NCBI GenBank assembly: GCA_020849155.1
Contig: JADLGU010000224.1
Coordinates: 1-8,675 of the forward strand
Reading direction: 5' to 3'
Length of the DNA: 8,675 bases
From: Rhodocyclaceae bacterium
GTDB lineage: Bacteria > Pseudomonadota > Gammaproteobacteria > Burkholderiales > Rhodocyclaceae
In this document: positions 5,764-8,675 of the stretch, one piece after another
How the letters are laid out: every line of letters begins with the position of its first letter
Numbering within the stretch: the stretch's first letter is position 1
Program-made: the position numbers and the translations under genes
The notes under the pieces: generated by a model
The model's database searches: none
What the model saw: the letters and a program-made list of their open reading frames with translations, nothing else
Told to the model about the DNA's origin: nothing

Positions 5764-5897
5764 TTGAACCCAAGCCTGCGGCGATCCTTGCGGCCGAGAC
5801 GCGAGGGCTTCACCTGGCGCCGGTCGAACTCAGGAACACGGCGGCACTTTTTGGGTCTCTTGATTCGCAGGAAGCCGCGCCCGCGATCCGCCCTCAT
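5760..5897 (-). CDS. Hidden small, very basic protein, 45 aa
   Basis: This gene is easily missed because of its size. An ATG at 5895-5897 overlaps the TGA of the preceding gene as ATGA, and its own TGA (5760-5762) overlaps the ATG of the zinc-finger gene as ATGA, so it fills the gap between them exactly. AGGA lies about 10 nt upstream. The product begins MRADRGRGFLRIKRPKKCRR and ends GRKDRRRLGFK; about 40% of residues are Lys or Arg, with a single Cys. Such a charge suggests nucleic-acid binding or contact with an acidic partner. The double overlap is strong evidence that it is translated; no family is recognised and no function can be given. Confidence 0.72.
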   Translation of the reverse strand: MRADRGRGFLRIKRPKKCRRVPEFDRRQVKPSRLGRKDRRRLGFK

Positions 5898-6103
5898 GGT
5901 GTACTTTTCCTGGCTGGAGGATCTAGCCGGGGGCAGTGCTTTAACAACTCTTCGGTTGCGCGGGCCAGTGACGCCATTGTGTTGTCGTGCCGCATGTACG
6001 GTTTGTTACCAGCCGGGCGCCCGGCGAGTTCTCGGCAGCGCGGGGCGCCGGTATTCAGGGATTCATTAGCCCGAGCAATGGCCTCTGCGAGTTTGGGGTG
6101 CAT
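5894..6103 (-). CDS. Small hypothetical protein, 69 aa
   Basis: The ATG at 6101-6103 has a strong AAGGAG site 6 nt upstream, and the stop overlaps the next small gene by ATGA. The N-terminus MHPKLAEAIARANESL is an amphipathic helix; a second helix lies near MASLARATEELLKH, with a Pro-rich basic end. No known motif is seen. It is first in the coupled chain leading into the zinc-finger protein and ATPase, so a replication accessory or regulatory role is plausible from context only. Confidence 0.68.
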   Translation of the reverse strand: MHPKLAEAIARANESLNTGAPRCRELAGRPAGNKPYMRHDNTMASLARATEELLKHCPRLDPPARKSTP

Positions 6104-6148
6104 TTCAATCTCCTTCAGTTGAGTATTCAGCTTGGAAATCGACGCGAC

Positions 6149-6364
6149 TCATGGCGAAACTCGCCCGGCTTGCTGCGAGTCGACCCAGGTGAAGAATTTT
6201 TCCTCGTCGAGATAGACGCGCCGGCCGATCCGCTTCACAGCATCGAGGCGCTCAAGGCCGTTCTGCCTGGCATGGAAAACGTGCCAGCGCAGCGCGCCCT
6301 CGGGAAATGCGGGATGACGTTCGGCGAATTGCCGAATGGTAAGTAAATGCCTGATTGCGGCCAT
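6149..6364 (-). CDS. AlpA/excisionase-like helix-turn-helix regulator, 71 aa
   Basis: This is a small DNA-binding protein of the kind placed between integrase and replication genes in satellites and islands. It begins with a strand-helix LLTIRQFAERHPAF (7-20), then ALRWHVFHARQNGL and the wing-like VKRIGRRVYLDEEKFFTWVDSQ (43-64). The 'KRIGRRVYLDE..F..WV' ending matches winged-helix excisionase/AlpA-type regulators, which read a target with one helix and a short wing. The start is the ATG at 6362-6364, with GGAGG 4 nt upstream. That SD is entirely inside a 10-bp stem of the leader, so translation is probably controlled. In PICIs AlpA activates transcription of the island; excision (Xis) function is the alternative. 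Family type is well supported; its role here is inferred. Confidence 0.75.
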   Translation of the reverse strand: MAAIRHLLTIRQFAERHPAFPEGALRWHVFHARQNGLERLDAVKRIGRRVYLDEEKFFTWVDSQQAGRVSP

Positions 6365-6366
6365 AT

Positions 6367-6419
6367 GACCTCCGTTGCTCTGATTGGCGATGCGCTGTGC
6401 ATCGTTGCAACGGAGGGTC
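6367..6419 (-). promoter_or_regulatory. Leader hairpin sequestering the SD of the AlpA-like gene
   Basis: In the mRNA sense, CCTCCGTTGC (from 6416 down to 6407) pairs perfectly with GCAACGGAGG (from 6378 down to 6369), and the pairing extends by two outer pairs with one bulged C. The GGAGG in the second arm is the Shine-Dalgarno of the AlpA-like gene, and the ATG lies just outside. Inside is a second stem, CGATGC/GCATCG (6388-6393 with 6399-6404), with a 5-nt loop. The structure would keep the gene untranslated until it is melted or bound. It could alternatively be a DNA dyad acting as an operator just after the promoter. The pairing is certain; the regulatory effect is inference. Confidence 0.65.
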
Positions 6420-6423
6420 GCCT

Positions 6424-6451
6424 ATTATGCTGCCGGTGTTAATGCTGAGAA
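6424..6451 (-). promoter_or_regulatory. Candidate sigma70 promoter for the AlpA/replication operon
   Basis: On the minus strand a -10-like CATAAT (6424-6429, five of six matches to TATAAT) is preceded by a 16-bp spacer and a weak -35-like TTCTCA (6446-6451). The predicted transcript would begin near 6418-6419, exactly at the first base of the leader stem. The surroundings are AT-rich for this element and lie in the 132-bp gap between the 195-aa gene and the AlpA-like gene. The weak -35 suggests activator help. Confidence 0.45.
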
Positions 6452-6496
6452 AATTAGAATAAACCGCCAGCCGCACAACAATACGCGCGACTGCTG

Positions 6497-7084
6497 TTAT
6501 CCCAGGCGCGGCTTGAGCCCTTCGGCGAACCTCTCGAAAACCAGCGCGGCACCGTTTTCTAGCTCCACGCCAGAGTTGTAAAAATAGACTGGCTGTGCGC
6601 GCAGCGCTTTAGCCCGCTCGACGAAGCGGTGTGTCAATTCCAGGCTCACGTCGATCAGGTAGCGGGCGAAACAATCGCGGACTTCCTTCTCGGTCTTTGC
6701 GCCAGCGATTTCCCTCGCCAGGCTCTTCAGTCGCCGATCAGCACAGGCCTCGATCATGTCGCGCGCCTCCTTGAGGGCCGCCTCGACCTCTCGGCGAGAG
6801 ACATGCTCGCCAAGCCGCTCGCGCAAGGCTGCCTTGATCGCTTCCACTTCTCGAAGAATTTCGGCAGACAGGCGGCTGTCGTGCTGTTTGGCATCTTTGA
6901 ATATCGTCGTGTAGTCGACCCCATACTTCTCGGCGACCTTTTCGGCGGCGGCGTTCGCGGTCATGCCCTTGTCTCGTAATTCCCAATACTTGCGCGCCCT
7001 TTTGGCGCCGGGCGGATCTGCCTTGTTGATCGCCCCTTTCGGTCGGCCGCGTCGCCGCCCAGCCCCTTCTGACTTTTCGCTCAT
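6497..7084 (-). CDS. Putative DNA-binding protein with AT-hook-like N-terminus, 195 aa
   Basis: No family is recognised with confidence. The N-terminus is basic and contains an AT-hook-like RRRGRPKGAINK (residues 11-21). Next comes a likely helix-turn-helix, MTANAAAEKVAEKYGVDYTT (41-60) followed by IFKDAKQH, and then a long charged helical region (about 70-130) that looks like a coiled coil. The C-terminal part has a few aromatic residues (VYFYNSGVELENG). The ATG overlaps the RadC-like stop as ATGA, and AAGGGG lies 5 nt upstream, so it is co-expressed with that gene. It is a candidate for the element's repressor or master regulator, since no classic repressor is present. That is a guess from position and fold. 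Confidence 0.7.
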   Translation of the reverse strand: MSEKSEGAGRRRGRPKGAINKADPPGAKRARKYWELRDKGMTANAAAEKVAEKYGVDYTTIFKDAKQHDSRLSAEILREVEAIKAALRERLGEHVSRREVEAALKEARDMIEACADRRLKSLAREIAGAKTEKEVRDCFARYLIDVSLELTHRFVERAKALRAQPVYFYNSGVELENGAALVFERFAEGLKPRLG

Positions 7085-7554
7085 ATCAGCCCCTTCTCCG
7101 CGAAACTCGTCGGCTCGGCCAGGCCGGCGACGACGAAATGGTCGAGTACCTTGACGTCCACCAGCGCTAGGGCGCGCTTGAGTTCTCCCGTAAGCACCTC
7201 GTCACAATGGCTCGGCTCACCGCAGCCGGACGGGTGATTGTGGGCGAAGATGACGGCGGCGGCGTTGTGCGCCAGCGCCAGCTTCACCACCTCGCGCGGA
7301 TGCACGCTCGTCTGTGTCAGGGTGCCGTAGAACAGCACTAGTGCCTCGATCAGTCGATTCTGCGCGTCGAGATACAGCGCGGTGAAGCATTCGCGCTCCA
7401 TTTCTGCGAAGCGCAACTGCAGATACTCACGAACGGATCGCGGCGCTGAAAGCGCCTCACCTGGCCGTCTTAGACGCTTTTCAAGTATCGCCAGGGCGCG
7501 GCGAATTTGCGCATCGCCGCGACGCGGCCGAAATGTAGAATGTGCGACAGGCAC
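7081..7554 (-). CDS. radC: RadC-like JAB/MPN-domain protein, 157 aa
   Basis: The JAMM metal motif is complete: Glu55 in ERECFTALYLD, then HNHPSG with His105 and His107, Ser115 and Asp118 (H-x-H-x7-S-x2-D). Other family marks are the VHPREVVKLAL segment (85-95) and DHFVVAG, SFAEKG near the end. It is shorter than chromosomal RadC because the N-terminal helix-hairpin-helix part is absent, as in many copies on prophages and islands. The start is GTG, with a perfect AAGGAGGTGA Shine-Dalgarno 3-6 nt upstream, and the leader carries a conserved-looking hairpin pair. It is coupled by ATGA to the 195-aa gene. The biochemical function of mobile RadC proteins is not settled; a metal-dependent hydrolase or a DNA-transaction role is usually proposed. 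Family certain, role unknown. Confidence 0.9.
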   Translation of the reverse strand: MPVAHSTFRPRRGDAQIRRALAILEKRLRRPGEALSAPRSVREYLQLRFAEMERECFTALYLDAQNRLIEALVLFYGTLTQTSVHPREVVKLALAHNAAAVIFAHNHPSGCGEPSHCDEVLTGELKRALALVDVKVLDHFVVAGLAEPTSFAEKGLI

Positions 7555-7558
7555 GGTT

Positions 7559-7619
7559 CACCTCCTTGCAGGTGGATTTTGCTTAGGGGCCGTCGGGTGT
7601 TAGCGCACCCGATGGCCCC
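7559..7619 (-). promoter_or_regulatory. Structured leader upstream of radC (candidate radC RNA motif)
   Basis: In the mRNA sense, GGGGCCATCGGGTG (7619 to 7606) pairs with CACCCGACGGCCCC (7599 to 7586), a 14-bp stem with one mismatched position and a CGCTAA loop. A second small hairpin follows: CACCT and AGGTG (7570-7574 with 7559-7563) enclose GCAAGG and trap part of the perfect SD. A conserved structured RNA called the radC motif has been described upstream of radC and other DNA-related genes in Proteobacteria; position and two-hairpin layout match from memory. No U-tract follows the large stem, which argues against a simple integrase terminator. Confidence 0.6.
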
Positions 7620-7636
7620 GCCTCTTTCCGTTGGAA

Positions 7637-7650
7637 CCGCCGGCCGGCGG
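7637..7650. repeat. 14-bp perfect palindrome after the integrase gene
   Basis: CCGCCGGCCGGCGG is a perfect 14-bp palindrome located 10 bp past the integrase stop codon. It lacks a loop and a U-tract, so it could be a protein-binding dyad or a piece of a larger terminator structure. In GC-rich DNA such palindromes also arise by chance. Confidence 0.3.
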
Positions 7651-7659
7651 CCCGGGTCT

Positions 7660-8675
7660 TCATAGTCCAACTTTCTGCACCATGCGCGTCACAGCGCCGA
7701 CGGTGGTGAGGTCGCCGAGGTGGCTATACCTCTTCACCATCGCGAGGGTCCGGTGCCCCAGGACCGCCGCTATTTCGGCCGTGGTGGCGCCCGACTGCGC
7801 CAGATAGCTGGCCGCCGTGTGCCGCAAATCGTGAAAGTGGAAATCTTCGATCTTAGCTGCCTGCAGGGCATCCCGGAAAGCGCGCTCGATGGCGCGCCGG
7901 CTCACCGGGAAAACCAGATCGCTATCGAGCCGCCGGACCTTCGACCTGGCCGTCAGCAGGTCGAGGCAGCGGCCGGCAACAGGCACGGCGCGCCGCTCGC
8001 TGTTCTTGGTCTTCTCGAAAACTACGCGGCCATCCTTGAGGTTCACCGAGGGCCAGCGCAAGCCGTAAATCTCCCCTGCCCGGGCGCCGGTCGAGACAGC
8101 GAACAGCACCACGGCAAGCAAGTCGGGGTTATCGCTTTTCTCGCAGACATCGAATAGTGCGCCCCGTTCGGCGTCATCTAGCCAGCGCACCCGGCCTTGC
8201 GACTCGGCGCCCCTGGCGACGTTGGAAACCGGATTCGACTCCAGCCAATGCCACTCGCGCACGGCGACCTTGAACACGGCCGACAGTGCTGCCAGATAGC
8301 GGTTGACGGTTTGCGGGGTCCGTGGTGTCCCGTAGCGGGTCTGCCCAGACAGCAACCTGGCCTGGCAGTCTGAAAGGGTCGAAGGGGTGATCGTGACAAG
8401 GGCATACGGGCCCAGCTGAGCCTTCCACCACTCCAGCTGCCCCGTCATCTTGGCCGCCGTTTTGTTGCGCTGCTTGTGCGGCAGCACGTCATTGACGTAG
8501 CGGTCGATCAACTCCCCGAAGGTGCGGCGCCTGGCGTCGTTGCTTGGCAGGTAGCGGCCGCGGGACAGATCCGTTTCGATCTGCTTTGCCCATTGCTCGG
8601 CATCGGTCTTGCGGGCGAAGGTTTCGGAGTATTCGGGGTATCCGCGCTTGCGGATGCGCACGCGGTAAGTCGTTG
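7660..8675 (-). CDS. int: Tyrosine recombinase (phage/satellite integrase), 5' end cut by window
   Basis: This catalyses site-specific recombination between the element's att site and the tRNA-Leu(UAA) gene. Numbering from the GTG at 8661: a beta-rich arm-binding region (1-40, RIRKRGYPEYSETF and onward), a SAM-like core-binding domain (about 45-150) and the catalytic domain. Catalytic residues are Arg194 in STGARAGEIYGLRW, Lys217 or Lys219 in FEKTKN, His287 and Arg290 in HFHDLRHTAASYL, His313 in LGHRT and the nucleophile Tyr322 in VKRYSHL. The frame stays open past 8661 (TTYR before the GTG), as expected for the first strand of the arm domain, so the true start lies outside the window. It is transcribed away from the predicted intact tRNA, and is followed by the radC leader. 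Confidence 0.93.
   Translation of the reverse strand, partial: TTYRVRIRKRGYPEYSETFARKTDAEQWAKQIETDLSRGRYLPSNDARRRTFGELIDRYVNDVLPHKQRNKTAAKMTGQLEWWKAQLGPYALVTITPSTLSDCQARLLSGQTRYGTPRTPQTVNRYLAALSAVFKVAVREWHWLESNPVSNVARGAESQGRVRWLDDAERGALFDVCEKSDNPDLLAVVLFAVSTGARAGEIYGLRWPSVNLKDGRVVFEKTKNSERRAVPVAGRCLDLLTARSKVRRLDSDLVFPVSRRAIERAFRDALQAAKIEDFHFHDLRHTAASYLAQSGATTAEIAAVLGHRTLAMVKRYSHLGDLTTVGAVTRMVQKVGL

Larger units (their letters stand above)
99..8675 (-). mobile_element. Phage-satellite-like integrative element (PICI-type), nearly complete
   Basis: The element is bounded on the left by a 3' tRNA-Leu fragment and on the right by an integrase cut by the window edge. Between them, all on one strand, lie a RadC-like gene, an AlpA-like regulator, a CHC2 zinc-finger protein, an AAA+ helicase-like ATPase, an iteron-type origin, a TerS-like protein and an HK97-type major capsid protein. 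Known proteobacterial PICIs share the order integrase, AlpA, replication, origin, packaging. There is no large terminase, portal, protease, tail or lysis gene, so this is not a self-sufficient prophage. A decayed prophage is the main alternative. Against decay: no supported gene shows a frameshift or internal stop, most have good ribosome binding sites, and the 4-nt overlaps are intact. The intact tRNA and second att copy should lie just beyond the right edge. Confidence 0.75.

Noticed and set aside
1..8675. CRISPR array, rRNA, transposase or insertion sequence
   Set aside because: No regularly spaced repeat units, no rRNA-like sequence and no transposase frame were seen on either strand.

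Overview
The window holds almost all of a small integrated mobile element, from an attachment site at 99-156 to an integrase that runs off the right edge. Every supported gene is on the minus strand, so biological order runs right to left. GC-rich coding sequence, strong Shine-Dalgarno sites, a CCA-encoding tRNA-Leu(UAA) 3' end and the protein types point to a member of the Pseudomonadota, probably beta- or gammaproteobacterial. This is inference; no host gene is present.

Layout in transcription order: (1) a tyrosine recombinase missing its N-terminus at the window edge; (2) a structured leader and a RadC-like JAB/MPN protein, overlapping by ATGA with a 195-residue putative DNA-binding protein; (3) a promoter and a hairpin that buries the ribosome binding site of a small AlpA/excisionase-like regulator; (4) a tightly coupled replication block: a 69-aa protein, a 45-aa very basic protein, a CHC2-type zinc-finger primase-like protein and an AAA+ helicase-like ATPase, joined by ATGA or 8-nt overlaps; (5) a candidate replication origin of two convergent iteron sets around an AT-rich core; (6) a packaging/capsid block: a Nu1/TerS-like protein, a coiled-coil protein and an HK97-type major capsid protein; (7) hairpins, then two small unknown genes; (8) the 3' end of a tRNA-Leu(UAA) gene, the downstream attachment site.

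I read this as a phage satellite, resembling the one-directional PICI-type islands of Proteobacteria (integrase, AlpA, primase/helicase, origin, TerS) but carrying its own major capsid protein. Large terminase, portal, head protease and tail genes are absent, so a helper phage would have to supply them. Likely division of labour: Int and the AlpA-like protein control integration and excision, the zinc-finger protein plus ATPase act at the iteron origin, and the TerS-like, coiled-coil and capsid proteins redirect helper packaging. The most noteworthy points are the capsid-only morphogenesis module, the origin, two structured mRNA leaders, and a hidden 45-codon gene inside an overlap chain.
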